A DNA stretch of 64,000 bases from Cordia subcordata (GCA_028554755.1 JAPTOF010000002.1:28019001-28083000); one strand, 5' to 3'; counted from the first letter of the stretch, positions 45,399-58,166 are shown. The notes: generated from the letters alone by a model not told the origin. Translations and numbers: made by a program.

Positions 45399-48300
45399 TT
45401 TATATGAGATTTTGAAGAGACAAAGAAGATCAATTCAGATTTTCTTTTTTTCTTCTTTTGTTTTTTTAATGGAAGAAAAAGTTCTCTCATGTACACCTGT
45501 TAGAGGAAATGCGAGGAAAATACAACGGAGATTTCATATTATATATCTTGAGAAAATATGTAAGCAAACAATTATGGTAATAATTATTAATTTGGTAACA
45601 CATTAAACTTCATATATGAATTCGAAACGTTTAATTGAGTGTTTATGATAGTAGAAAATTCACACCTCTTTCTGCTATCATGCACCTGGGTTGAGTTTAA
45701 GCAACCCCAAGGTCATATTAAATATTGAATAGAAACTTGTTTTTGATTTTATTTATTAAGCAATTAAAATGAAAGAAATGTATTTAAATTAAGCTAGCTT
45801 CCTTGCTTCGGTTCCCTTTGCATATACATCCAATGCTTTTTTTCTAGAAATTCTTCTACTTTGCTATTTTTTAGATCCAAACACGAGGGGATTTAACTTT
45901 TTTGGTCTTTAATTCATTTAATTTCTTCCACCATTTTCGTTATCCAAACAGAGCCTAAGAGAGAGTGATTATTCAGATTATAATTAAGTTCGAAGGTTTG
46001 TTAATCCAAGCGCGCAATATATACACATGATCGGATGTTACACTTAATTTGAGAACCCTAAGCATGCATAGCAAAGATTGCTTTCAGCCTCAACAAATGA
46101 AAGAAAATCTAATTAGCTGAAAAAAGAAAAAAAAATGAAAGAAAACCTTTGAACAAATGGAAACAATTAATTGCTTATATATAATCTCCGTTGCAATGAA
46201 AGTTGAACCTCAATTTCCGCCATTTCTTTTCTTAATTAATCTTCTCTTTTCACATGCTAGTTTTACATGCACAACTTATACGCCAAATGGATGTCACTTT
46301 CAGAAAAAGATGTGAAACAAGAGGCCAAGGCGCTCATGGACAACATTAATCACGCTAAAGCCAAGAAGGGAGCCTGATGTTGTGTGGATACCCAGGGCAT
46401 TTTCAGTTGGGTAACACAAATTGAACTCGTGTGGGTTGTTTACAATATTCAAGACCCTCATAATCCGCATCGCCTTTTTAGAACCCACAATGAGTCTTCC
46501 TCTTATGGGAGTATCCCGCTTACTTTCAAAAAAAAAACGAGAGTTATGAGGGTGAGAAATTTGTGAAAAGCTTTTTAAAATGCAGAGTTTCGATATACTT
46601 TAAATAAATCAAAGAGGATCCAACTCTTTTTACCCTTTCTAATCCTATGTCTTGTTATTTGAGTTTGTCCTGTATTGGCTTGGGACTTATTTTTCAGTCC
46701 AGATAATTGAGTTACCACCTTATTAAGCTTGTACAGAAGATATTGACTTTATGATTTATTTAGCTTAACACATTCCTTCACGTGTAGTTGTGATTTGTTT
46801 TGAGTTTTGCACGTGGCTAATTTTATTATTTTTTAAATAGAGAGCAGTGAGTTTCGAACTACTTGGTTTGTGGACTCTCATAACATATCAAATTACCAAT
46901 TCAGCTAAAGATTTCTTGTGGAGAGGATATAGACTTAATTATTTATGTTACCATATTGAATTAAGCTTGTATGGGCGTGATTTGTTTAAATCGTTGCTGA
47001 CTTAATTATTTGTTCGAGGACAATTTTATTATATTTTAAATGAGTGGCAGTAAGTTTTGAAGTTGACACCATTTGGTTTTTAGGCTATGGTATACCATAC
47101 TGAATTACCAGCTCATCTAAAAATTTAAGCTTGTAGTGAAATTATTGACTTAATTAATTATTGTGGTTAACATAGACTAATAAGTATAAATAATTGATTC
47201 ATTTGCCTACCGGCGACACTTGCCATAATATTTATCAGAACATATTTTACTCTAGCACTTTGGAGTTTTTAATATCAATAAAGTTTTCTCCTATTGACCT
47301 CTTCTGGATAGAATAAATCTAGAACTTCTTTCATTTGCTTCATAATCTACAAGAAATATGCAAATATACCAAAAGATCAGATTAGTTCCAATAAATCAAA
47401 TCCAAAATATTTTATTGACCATAAAATCTGCTTGGATATTGTTGAATATATACTAATCTTATGTGGCGATCTACACGATGTAATCGGAATAATAACACCA
47501 CCTAATTAAACCAAAAAAGAAACAGATTATATTCCATTGTTCGATTTATGTATCTCTATTTTTGGCATTGTTTTAGCATTTAGGAATTGAGTCCAATTAG
47601 GCGAGTCCTCTTCCTTGTAATAGTCAATGCAAAAAGATCAACTTGCCAAAACTTTCACTTTTCACACGTACATCGAGAGACCAACAGATGCGCGAATTAA
47701 TTTATCAACGTTGCACTTACTCTCACTTTAGACATTCATATACTCGGAGATCCTCTAGATTCGAGCAAATCTCTCTAACAGATCACACAAGAGGCTTCAT
47801 TCCAAAAATAATACTCAACTAATTGGGCATAACTTAAAAATTAATAATAATAATTAAGTGACGCGTTCCATAGCGCGGAAATATAGAATTCAGTGCTCGT
47901 AAAGTATCTTCCTGTAGGGTGGGTGTCAATATCACCAAAGATGGCATACTATTTTTAGGCATTTGTTTACTTCCTTCGTTTGGGTGGTCGATAAAGAAGA
48001 ACATATTTTAAGGGAAATGCGCGTTTCCTATAGCCAAAAGTTCAACCACGGGTAGACTATTTTCTTCTTGCTTGTTCTTTCATAGCAAGACAATAAGTGG
48101 TCCACACGTAAAAACATATACTAACAACCATTCATTTTGAGCATTAAAATTCAACAAACGTCTCAATTTGGACGAGTGAGTATTTTCTTGTAACATCTTA
48201 GGGTACAGAGCGGAGTTTACGGTCTAAATTTTATTTGTAGTATCATAATATTATACTTAAACGGCTCCATTTTCCAACTTAAAATAGTGCTTTAAATTTT

Positions 48301-48453
48301 TAATTAATACAGGATCTGAATTTAATGTATACGGATCAAGGGACCTTGAAACACGCGGACATGCTCTACGGATTATCTGAAGTCAACTCATGTAGTAAAG
48401 AAGCAAAAAGTTTATGATTAATTAAGCAAGTTGTCTCTCAGCATTAGATTTTT
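45399..48453. other. Intergenic AT-rich DNA
   Basis: No established gene. At 46270-46375 (+) a short frame ends ...SLSEKDVKQEAKALMDNINH..., which looks protein-like but has no start or known family. The rest is AT-rich spacer. Confidence 0.35.
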
Positions 48454-49573
48454 GAGTAAATTGTTCCAAAGGTTACTAAACTATTAACTTAGTCCTGTTT
48501 TGATCATCAAACTAATTTTATTTTTAAAAGGACCATTAATTTTTTTTTAAATGATCTCATTTAAGCATTCCATTAAAAAATTTAACAAATTGTGATGAAA
48601 ACATTAATACTTAAAAGTTAAATGACTTGAGTTTTTTTTTCTTTTTAATTTTAATTAATTTTCAATCTTCTTTTATTTCTATCTCTTTATTCTTTCATTT
48701 TCTTTTTTTTTCTTCTCACCTTTATCTTTTTTTCTTTTTCCATTATTGCTTGTTTTTCTTTCTTACTTTCATAAGATAATAAATCACAGGTATTTTTTGT
48801 CCTAATTTTTTATTTTGCTTTGGTTAAAAACAAATGGTTATAATAACGAAACAATAATTACGATCAAAAGGGAAACACTCATCATGAAGTGTACACTTCA
48901 TATGATTTGGCCATTCATTTTAAAAGAAAAATAAAAATAATAGTAATATTTTTTATTAAAAAAGATAAGCCCCCTCCCCCCCCCCCCCACAAACATGGAT
49001 CAGTCACCAATTTTGAGGTATATTTAAGTTTGATTCTCCTATTATATCTATAAAAAATTAATTTTTGATTTCAAAATATTTAATGTATCTATTAAATATA
49101 AAAATTCTTTTTATAGCAATAGGCCAAATCATATGAACTGTACCTCCTCATGATGAGAGTATTTCCTATCTTAATGAGTGTATTGTTATTATGATCTTTG
49201 GTTTTTAGCCAAAAAAAAAAAATTAGAACAAAAAATAATTATAATTTATTACCTTATGAAAACAAGAGAGTAAAACAAACAAAAGTAGAAAGAGAAAAAA
49301 GAGAGAAAGGAGAGACGAAAAAAATCAAATAAAAGAATAAATAGATAGAAAGAAAAAGAGATTGAATATTAATTAAAAACTAAAAAGAAAAAAATATTTA
49401 AGTCACTCAATTTTTAAGTAGTTATGTTTTTACTACAATTTGTTGAGTTTTCTAAAAGAATGGCTTAAATGAGACTATTTTAAAAGATTAATAGTTCTTT
49501 TGAAACCAAAAATAGTTTGATAGTTAAAATAGGATTAGATGAATAATTTAGTGACCTTTAAGATAATTTATCC
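48454..49573. mobile_element. MULE-type foldback element (1.12 kb), 9-bp TSD
   Basis: The whole unit is a long imperfect palindrome. The left arm (GAGTAAATTGTTCCAAAGGT...) pairs with the right arm (GGATAAATTATCTTAAAGGT read inverted). Pairing continues through AACAAATTGTRRTRAAAAC and a central TTCATATGATTTGGCC block at about 48897 and 49125. Flanks are TAGATTTTT (48445-48453) and TAGATTTTC (49574-49582), a 9-bp TSD with one mismatch, pointing to Mutator-like mobilisation. No transposase frame. Confidence 0.82.
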
Positions 49574-50263
49574 TAGATTTTCCGATGAATTTCCTTCTGG
49601 AAGCTTTGATGGAGCCGTATAATCAGCGTTCTGTTTGACTACCCTTCCCGTGTCAAGCAAGGCTAAAACGACTTAATTTGAAAAGGCTTATTGATTCTCA
49701 GGAGGGACAAATTGAAGTTAATTAGTATATTTCAAATATAGAACTTGCTAAGCCACTGTAGCATTAGTTGATCAACCAAGTCTTCCAACCCAACGCGTCA
49801 TGTTTCTTCCTGTTCCTTATTGATTAATTAAAACCCTAAACAGGTCAACTCCCAAGGATGTTTGAAATTAATAATCAGAAAACAATTTGTTGCTGTCAGA
49901 AGTCCCGAGTTCGAAACTGAATTGTGTTAAGATACATCATTTTCCGGTAGGATTTATTGTCTTCAATTGATTCAATATAATTTTATTTAAAATGAGTTGC
50001 TTGTCATTTAAAGTAGATGGGTTGCGCAAAATTAAACTAAAACATTATCTTCACAAATAAATAGATGTATCTCTCTAACTGATTCAAGTGACACCTAGAC
50101 TAGACGTCAGCCCTCAGAATGAAATCTAACTAAAAAGATTGAATATGCAAACAATTAAGAATGTTAAGAAAGCAAGACCATTTTGTATAGACTTTCACTT
50201 TTCTAGCTTCTCTGAATACCTAATCCTCATTTAGTATCAGCAATCAATATATAGAAAAAGAAA
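49574..50263. other. Intergenic spacer
   Basis: AT-rich; nothing recognisable. Confidence 0.4.
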
Positions 50264-51057
50264 GGGTTAATTCCTCCCATAACCTTTGGACTATTAACTT
50301 TTTTCTCATTTTAATCCCCCTACCTTTATTAGTTGGATGCCGTTAGTCTTTTCTCGAAATCCGTTAATTTTTTGACGGAATTCTCACGTGTTTGGCACAT
50401 GATTGTAAGTGTTGAGCAAATTTAATGGCATTTTTGTCAATAGTTATCTTATTGTCTTGAAACTTGTTATAGACAACCTTCTTTCCCAATCTCTAACCCA
50501 TTTTTCAATTACAATAACCCTAACCTAAGCTCTCTTTGATTTCCTTTAGCTCATCATAACTCACTATCTAGTTTGATCAATGAGTCTAAGAATCATTATT
50601 TACTAAATCATGTTGAAACTAGCAGCGAAGGAACCAAATGTTGCTTGATGACATTTTCAACCAAAAAAGCTTCTCCAATGGAGGTCAAGTTTCATACCAG
50701 CCCTTTTTATCTTTATCTTTGTCACAGATGAAGCAATAACAAACTCTTTAGTTAGTAATTAGGACTTTGCCTTTTTAGTTTTATTGTTTGGTAATGAAAT
50801 ACTGATTTATTTACAGAATAACTTAACCAATCAAGCAAAAAGATAATAAAAGAAAACTGTTTTTTTCCTACCATAAGTGTCTTGCATAAATATGTCACAT
50901 GCTTAGCACATGCATTTTATGTTAAAAGTTGGACGAAATAACCCAAAAGGATTGTCCAATTAATAAAAGTTGAGGGCCTAAAAGGCTCATTTTAATAGTT
51001 GAGGGACTAAAATGAGAAAAAATCAATAGTCCAGAGACTATGAAAGGAATTAATCCC
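50264..51057. mobile_element. Long-TIR element (794 bp)
   Basis: GGGTTAATTCCTCCCATAAC at the left is matched by GGGATTAATTCCTTTCATAG read inverted from the right end, and the similarity continues about 60 bp (GGACTATT, TTTTTCTCATTTTA). AAAAGAAA flanks both ends (50256-50263 and 51058-51065), an 8-9 bp target duplication in an A-rich site. No coding capacity. Mutator-like or related TIR superfamily. Confidence 0.75.
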
Positions 51058-51232
51058 AAAAGAAAAAAGGGAAAAATTCTACTTTGAGTAGCACTACTTG
51101 GAGCCCTTGTATCATAATCCCTAACAAGGTATTCCTTCATTAAGTATCATGTTCTCTCATGTATTATTAAAAAAAAAAAAAAACAAACAGCTCAGCAATA
51201 GAATGGGCGAGAATAATACGCGTTACTGTTCA

Positions 51233-51640
51233 TACACAGTAAATGTTTGTTCACTATCCCACAGCTGTTTGTTCGTTAACTGTTTGTTCACTATTCTACA
51301 ACTTTTTATTTACTGACTGTTTGTTCATTACCGCACAACTATTCATTCACTGATTTTTATATATATATCAAATATTTATTCATTACGTCAAAACTATTTG
51401 TTCAATACTCCATAACTATTTGGTCATTTATTATTTATTTATTATCCCACAACTTTTTATTCACTAATTTTCATATATACATCAAATATTTGTTATTACA
51501 CCACAACTATTTGTTCACTACCTCACAACTATTTGTTCACTAAATATTTATTCATTACCTCACAAATATTTGTTCACTAACTTTCACATATACATCAAAT
51601 ATTTGTTCATTATTCCACAACTATTTGTTCACTACTCTCA
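51233..51640. repeat. Degenerate minisatellite, about 20-bp unit
   Basis: A CACAACTATTTGTTCACTA-like unit is repeated roughly 20 times with many changes, interrupted by a larger-period TCATATATACATCAAATATT block at about 51354, 51470 and 51588. No coding potential. Confidence 0.85.
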
Positions 51641-54600
51641 CACATAGACACAAAACACAAATACATCCGCATGCTTAAAGGACAAGATGAGCTTTAATGG
51701 CGGATTGATATTGGAGTGTTTAAACACCATGTAGGAGGTATGATTAGAACTGCGACAGGGAGAGGAAGAGTTTGGTAGTTGCAATACGGTAAGATGATGC
51801 TAGAATTTTTGCCTACATGAGGAAGAAGACGACAGCCTTTAATGTTGAATCAACACCTGGGATGTTTTCTTAGACATTGTGCATATCATAACAACTAGTG
51901 AAGAAAGGCGAATGTTATGGTGGTAGTTATTCGACATGAGATGACCAATGGTGACACTGGTGAAGCAAAGAAGAAAAGAAGAGAAGAAGAGAGAGCTAAG
52001 GAGAGAGAAGAATGAAAAGTGAGAGGAGAGGGGAGAGAGAGAGAGATACGCATACTGCTGCTGAGCTATTTTTCTTTTTTTTTTTAATGTGAAGGAGTAT
52101 GATGCTCTGCAAAAACACTATAGTGAAAGACCATGGTATAATTTGCATTACTTGGAGCTAGTAACACCTTTAAGAAACACGCCTTTTAGCTCTCGTATTT
52201 ATTCGCTTCTCTCAGGTTTTACAAGAAAGGCACACCACTGAAAACTTTTTAAAATTTTGAAAAATAACAATTTCTATTATCATGTATCCTCAATTAATGC
52301 AATCGATTCAAAAACAAAGAACAATAACAAAATATATTATCATCCACATCTTTCATTTACCGTTTGAACTTTAAAAATTTTCATCTCAAAATGGATTAGA
52401 CACAAAATTTAAGATGGAAAATTTTCATAACAAAAACCCTTTTGTTTCTAATTAAGACGGAAATTAAAAATTTTCGTCCCAAATTCCATCTCAAATATGT
52501 ATTAACTTATTACAACATTTTGTCCAAATTTTCGGTCTCAACTTGAGACAAAAAAATTTCATCTCTCAAATCCACTAATTTTTAGTAGTGTATACCCTCT
52601 AGATGCAGCTGGAAATAGTGTAGCATAGATTCACTTTTAGGACTCCAGCCTGATCTAATAGAAACCATACAAATGTACCGTAAGGTGGATATAGGGCATC
52701 TCTGGTTTCCAGTTGGAGTTTTGGATGATATTGACAGTGATATCTTATAATGCAATACATGCCTTCAAATGGATGGTTCTCAGGTTACAAGGGAATATTT
52801 CTTTAGTGGAATAACGCATTTTCAATGGTATTCCATAACAAAGATTTCAAAGCAAAGTTAATTCAGACCTGGATATTTCGTTATTCAACGGTAGTGAATC
52901 GATGATAGCTAAGATTTCAATATCCAACCGACCGAACAGAATAAATGCAATCTATTTGTGTGTTTATACGCACAGGTGGAGGACAATTGTTCAAATTTCA
53001 CGTTGTAAAGAATGGTAGAAGAACTATGAAAATAAGATCCACACAAAGAAAAGCACTTGTCATATGTCGGTTATTAGCGGCATTCCAAAAATGTCCAAGT
53101 AGAAACCGTGAAGTCAAGCGCCATACTAGGTCAAGTAATATCACAAACTTTCTGATAGAATTAATTGCAACGAAGTGGAGTAATATAGGATTTTATATGC
53201 TCGTTTTAGGAGTCATGATTTATGGTTGAAGAATTACATTCTCCAACAGCATCTTATTCTTTCTAATGAAAGATTTTAAATAGTGATGGGTCTTTTTCAT
53301 TAAATGGTCGCAAAGGAATATATGTACACTAAGTAAAAGATCTATATTCTATTTTTGAATGTTCTTCATTTTAGAAATCAGAGTTCCTTCTTATAGATGC
53401 TAAGTTAATTAAAAGATGTTTGATATGTGAACAGACCTTCAAAAGTTCTAAAGGAGAAAGGTGTTCTTTTGGATTTTTGAGATCGGTAGATTTGTCACTT
53501 CTGAATTCTCTTGAGAGAATGCTAATCTTATCTAGTTCTAATTGTGATCGGACAAATAAATATTCACTATAGGAAATCAAGCCAGTAATTTTACATATTA
53601 TAACTCTTAGTATATTTAGAAATGTAACAAACTTATTAATTACGCTTGGCTCTAATATAAAGATTTCCAATGTAACTAAAAATTGATGCATCACTTCAAA
53701 GTGTAACTAGTGTTTGTTACATTTGAAAGTGTAGTTAATGTTTGTTATACTTGAAAAAGTAGCTAATTTATTAACCAAATGAAATTCAAACTTCATTACA
53801 CTTTGAGATGTAATAAATTCATTTTTCAAAATTATATTAGCTACAATTTCAAGGATAACAAATATTTTCCTATCTTAAAAAAAAACTAAATATTAAAATT
53901 CCAACATCATTGTTTAAGTTGAAAGTTTAACAAATATTCTGTCAGATTTAAAATCGTAATTAGATGAAATTTATCATTTTACTCTTTTACAATTACTCCA
54001 AACTTAACAAAAAATACGTAACTAATAGCCTAAAATTTTGTAATGATTTCATGCCAATTTTTTGTCCTTCTTTGTCTTCAACTTGTTGATATTGGTTAGT
54101 TCATGAAGAAGCAAATTACAAACCTTTGAATACAACAAAATATCTAACTTTGGAGATGAATATTCGTGGAATGTTACAGTCTGAAACTTGACAGGGAAAA
54201 GATAAAGTAACAGTTTTTTTTCTTTTTTGGTTTTTTTTTTTTTTTTGGGGTGGTGGGGGGGGGGGGGTGGGGTTCAAAGTTCCACACAACCAAAAAAAAT
54301 AAAATATTACAATAGTATTCGGCCGCCATGTGGTGACTTTTGGACCTCCATGTCTGTTATAATAGTTTAGGCCAACATATAGATCCAAAAAGCCTCTGGA
54401 CTCCCTAAGGTATTTATTTTCTTAGTCTTCTGGCTCGTTACAAAGTTGATATTAATTCTTCAAGAAAGGTTTTAAACATTTTGTCAGTTTTTTTTTTAAT
54501 TAAAAAATCATTTTGTTAGCTCAATCAATTATCTGTGATAAGATATGCTTTGCCTCATCAAACAGATGGGATACATGTCATTTGGTTAGGTATGCTGTTA

Positions 54601-56219
54601 AAATTAGTCTTATAGCTATAAAGCAAGTGGCCTAAAACAATTTGCTTTAATGGGCAAAAAATAGGCTTTTCTATTTCAATATTTTTTGTTAACGAAAAAC
54701 TCAACCTAAATAAATTCACATTAAATCTACCTAAAAACTAATAGTTAATAGTACAGTGATGCACTCCAATTCTAATTAGCAACTTAGACAATAACCAATA
54801 TGATAAAAAAAGGTATAAGTTTAAACTCTGAACCATTCCACTTTCTTAAATTCTCTCCCCAAAACGTTAATCACAAGAAGTCACTACTCAACTCTTCAAG
54901 AAGAATCCACTTTTTTCCTTAATACATTATTATCAACATCATTATCATTAGCTTGATTTCTTTGACAATTGCAATTAGCACGAAAATCGAGTGAGATTAA
55001 CTAAACCTTAACCTTTAGTCAAGACAAAACCCAACCACTTTTTTTTTCTTTTTTTCTTCAGGTTTAGCATAAATTCAAGTGGGACAAGAAACAAACAACT
55101 AGAAAAAACGGACACAAGCAGTGGGCCCCAACACGCATGCAGGTGGTATTGTTAACTTCCTCTGCTAAATGATTGAAACATGTAGTCCCCACCTCAACCA
55201 CGCCATCAATTTTGCACCCATTACAAAACACCAAATGAATCCACAAAACACTAATACATATCCGTATATCACTTTCTCAAGCCATAAATGCGTGCATGCG
55301 ACGTAAGAACAATAGGCATAGAGACAATGCCACACTCCCAAACAATGTTACCATTACATGCAAAACCTAAATAATAACAAATTTACGACCACAGGAAATA
55401 CGATAACGTCGGTTGGTGACAGGATTAAACTCTACAAAGCACACATAACAATAATACACGAGATTAACAAAGTCAAATACTAACAGATAATCGTTGAAAT
55501 ATTACGTTATGACATACCGAAAAGTCACCAGCCAGGTATGGAGACCAAATATAGCTAGTTTTTAACTACTGATCAAGTGATACACAAGGGTGGTCCAGGC
55601 ATGTTCAACAGTGAAGACTTTGATGCTGCAATGTCGGCTGTTGGAGGAGATAGAAAAAGGCCGGAAAATGTAATGTGACCAAGGCACAGAAAAGGGGCAA
55701 GGAAAGTGAGGATTGGGGCCCAGAGTTTTGCTCAACAAGCGTGCACTCGGCTCCTCAACAAGGGTCCTAAGGAGGCAACATATCATCTTCTCATTCACAC
55801 GGATAGCTTATTCCCATGCCGTAATGCTTTACAAATTGGCGTGCTGCTTTCTCTAACGCGTCAAGATGCTTATGATTCTATCCTCCATGGAAGCAATGAC
55901 CTGCAGCTCTCCCTTATCTCCAAGGAGAAGACAGAAATGACTCCGTGTACAGAAAACCAAGGCTACTAATTCCAATTCAACCATTGAAGCAAGACTTCAA
56001 CAAAGCCGTTCTCTGCAACTTCTTTCAGTAGTTATAATACAAGAAGCATGTTATATTGCACAAGCCCCGCAACCACATCAGACTGCTAAAGTCTTTTGCA
56101 ACTTATTTAACATATCCATCGATACTTCTATAGCTACGGCAATGACTACAGAACACGAATAATACAACTAATAATCTAACACTACCATTCCTCGGACCAT
56201 AGACGAGCCATTTAGAATC
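51641..56219. other. Intergenic DNA; bHLH 3' flank at the right end
   Basis: AT-rich with poly-T/poly-G at 54231-54274. A short frame at 52945-53229 has no motif. 55570-55975 is less AT-rich, with open frames on both strands, none recognised; it may be 3' UTR of the bHLH gene or a gene remnant. The bHLH 3' UTR should occupy the DNA just left of 56220. Confidence 0.35.
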
Positions 56220-57329
56220 TCAAAGTGAATCAAGTCCCAAGTCTTTAGCTTTAGCCTTCAGGGATCTCAAGTACTGGATTGCTTCATCAATGACATCCGT
56301 TGCGTTCTTTCCCTTTCCACCAGGGATCATGCTCTGTAAAGTGCGTAAAGTGTCATGTATGTATTCTTTCCTCGATCTTTTCCTGCAAGATAAGGAACTG
56401 AATTCTCTTGGAACTTGACCGCCATTTCCACAACTAGATTCAGCATCATCCTCTAACTCAGAGTGAGCAGCACATTTCAATGAGCTTGCAGTGTCCATAA
56501 GTGCAACGTCCATTCCCGAAGGACTATCATGACCCACATGCAATAGTTTCTGCCTTTTAGTTGATCCAGCAGAACTAGCTACTTCTCCACCATTTTCCTC
56601 AAACCAATCCTGTATTTGATGAGCTGTCATAGTGCTAGGTGAATGGCCTGTACTCGTTTCTTCATCATCCTCAAAATAATCATTATCATCATCAGAGTAC
56701 AGCAAAGCATTTAGTTCCTCTGTGTCTTCGTGCATTTCACTTTCAGTGTCATCTTTCTGGTTCCCGTCATCATATTCATCACTCGGGAGAGGCCCCAAGC
56801 AAGGCCTCGAGGGAGAAACTGTGTCTCTGTCAATTACTAGCTTTTCCTTCAGCCAACTATGGGTAATAGGTGGCTTTGGATTACAAGAATTCAAACATGG
56901 TACTGGGGAACCAATCCCAGAGCTATAAATCAAGGTAGTCTGGTGCCCAGATTGATCAAAAACGAGAAACTGCTTCTGAGCACACCCAGCTCCAAAAGCC
57001 ACATTCCCATGCCATTCAACATTTTCAACGGTCCCTGCAGGAAACCGCTCTTTGGGCATAGAATTCAGAGATGGAGCAAAGGCCTCGTGAGAACAAGGCA
57101 CACGGTAGGACCAATTAGGAGTCTCATATAGTTGGCTTGCCCTTGACTGTGGCAGCCCAGCAGACGTATACGAGGGAAGTGATCCATTTGGAGAGAAAAC
57201 CTTATTAGAGTAGGGTTTCATATAAGCAGCGATCAAATTTTGCTGCTCTAAGTTGAGTAGAGCACCCAGGGAATTCAAATTGGGTGATTGCTGATCCAAG
57301 TTCTGGAACCTGAAAAGGTTCTTTTCCAT
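56220..57329 (-). CDS. SAC51-family bHLH transcription factor
   Basis: A 369-residue protein whose C-terminus (about 315-363) is a bHLH of the SAC51/SACL group (Arabidopsis bHLH142-145): CRKRSRKEYIHDTLRTLQSM, loop PGGKGKNATD, helix 2 VIDEAIQYLRSLKAKAK. The basic part lacks the His-Glu-Arg set needed for E-box binding, as known for this group, so the protein probably works through dimers. Residues about 185-225 are strongly acidic (SDDDNDYFEDDEE). The main frame is intronless. In Arabidopsis, SAC51 acts downstream of thermospermine to restrain xylem differentiation and promote stem elongation, and its translation is limited by upstream ORFs. The matching conserved uORF at 57577-57894 makes the family call secure; which of the four Arabidopsis paralogues is closest is not decided. 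Confidence 0.96.
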   Translation of the reverse strand: MEKNLFRFQNLDQQSPNLNSLGALLNLEQQNLIAAYMKPYSNKVFSPNGSLPSYTSAGLPQSRASQLYETPNWSYRVPCSHEAFAPSLNSMPKERFPAGTVENVEWHGNVAFGAGCAQKQFLVFDQSGHQTTLIYSSGIGSPVPCLNSCNPKPPITHSWLKEKLVIDRDTVSPSRPCLGPLPSDEYDDGNQKDDTESEMHEDTEELNALLYSDDDNDYFEDDEETSTGHSPSTMTAHQIQDWFEENGGEVASSAGSTKRQKLLHVGHDSPSGMDVALMDTASSLKCAAHSELEDDAESSCGNGGQVPREFSSLSCRKRSRKEYIHDTLRTLQSMIPGGKGKNATDVIDEAIQYLRSLKAKAKDLGLDSL

Positions 57330-57346
57330 TCAGCCGCGACAATCAC

Positions 57347-57457
57347 CTTAAAGTTGACAAACAAAGTGAACATGACACATTTATCAGATGAATCAGAAGG
57401 AATTCATAAATCTGTAAATAGAAAAAAAATTAGAAAAAGCAGACAATAGTTACATAC
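57347..57457 (-). other. Possible leader intron next to the bHLH start codon
   Basis: A good donor CTG|GTATGTAA at 57457 is followed by a pyrimidine-rich tract with candidate acceptors: TTTACAG at 57412 (only 46 bp, too short for a plant intron) and CTTTAAG at 57347 (111 bp). Use is uncertain. Confidence 0.3.
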
Positions 57458-57576
57458 CAGTTAAACAAAATGCGCAAATACCACAAACTGCTGATTACTT
57501 GCTGTGTCTTTTGGAAATGATTGAAAACTAAAAAAACACTCTAGCTTAACTTGAATGCTGCTGGAATGAGATTAAT

Positions 57577-57894
57577 CTACGTAACAGGTTTAAGCAAATG
57601 ACGGAAATATTCAGCCTGAAATACACCCAAGAAAATATTTGTATTAGATTTCTTGGAGCCATGAATGCAAGAACCAAGCATCGTGTAAAGGCAATGGAAG
57701 ATTTCAATTAAAAAGGAAAAAAAAACAACAAAAAAAGAATGAAGCTGACTCTAATCTTGTTTTATACCGACCTGGCAATCCTGGAGAAAATGAAAGCATG
57801 CTATGACTCTAATAACTATGGTGGCAGACCCAGCAATTCCATTTTCATGTTTCAATGCCCGGAATCTCGTCTGACCAGCTGCTTGGCACACCAT
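57577..57894 (-). CDS. Conserved-peptide uORF of the SAC51 family (53 codons, spliced)
   Basis: Two coding pieces, 57894-57772 and 57615-57577, are joined by removing a 156-bp intron (CAG|GTCGGT donor, TATTTCAG acceptor). The product is exactly 53 residues: it begins MVCQAAGQTRFRALKHENG, runs through IVIRVIACFHFLQDCQ, and the second exon adds AEYFRHLLKPVT before TAG. As I recall the Arabidopsis SAC51 conserved uORF (same length, same C-terminal block), this is its orthologue. In that family the uORF represses translation of the main bHLH and thermospermine relieves the repression. It ends 247 nt before the bHLH ATG, including any further leader intron. A longer frame opens from a TTG at 58029, but the ATG at 57894 is the conserved start. 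Confidence 0.95.
57616..57771 (-). other. Intron interrupting the conserved uORF
   Basis: GT at 57771-57770 and AG at 57617-57616. If retained, the uORF would read VGIKQD and stop at 57751, giving a 47-residue peptide without the conserved C-terminal block. Splicing therefore decides which uORF peptide is made. Confidence 0.88.
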
Positions 57895-58166
57895 AACTAC
57901 TTGTTCCCCAACCCGTTTACTCAAAACCAGATCACAATCTTGACAGGAGAAACTAGCAAGAAACCAGAACAGTTGACAATCTTTCGTCAAATCTACAATC
58001 TTCCACCACAAAGGAGCCGAAAAATCCAACTAGCAGATAATCTTCAAAGAAACTCTCCAGTATTCCTCGGGAGAAAGAGATAAAGCACGCTAAAGCTAAG
58101 GGGAAAAGCAAGAGCAATACGTAGAGAAGATCAACTATGTCTAGAAAGCGATTTTCCGAAGTAAAT

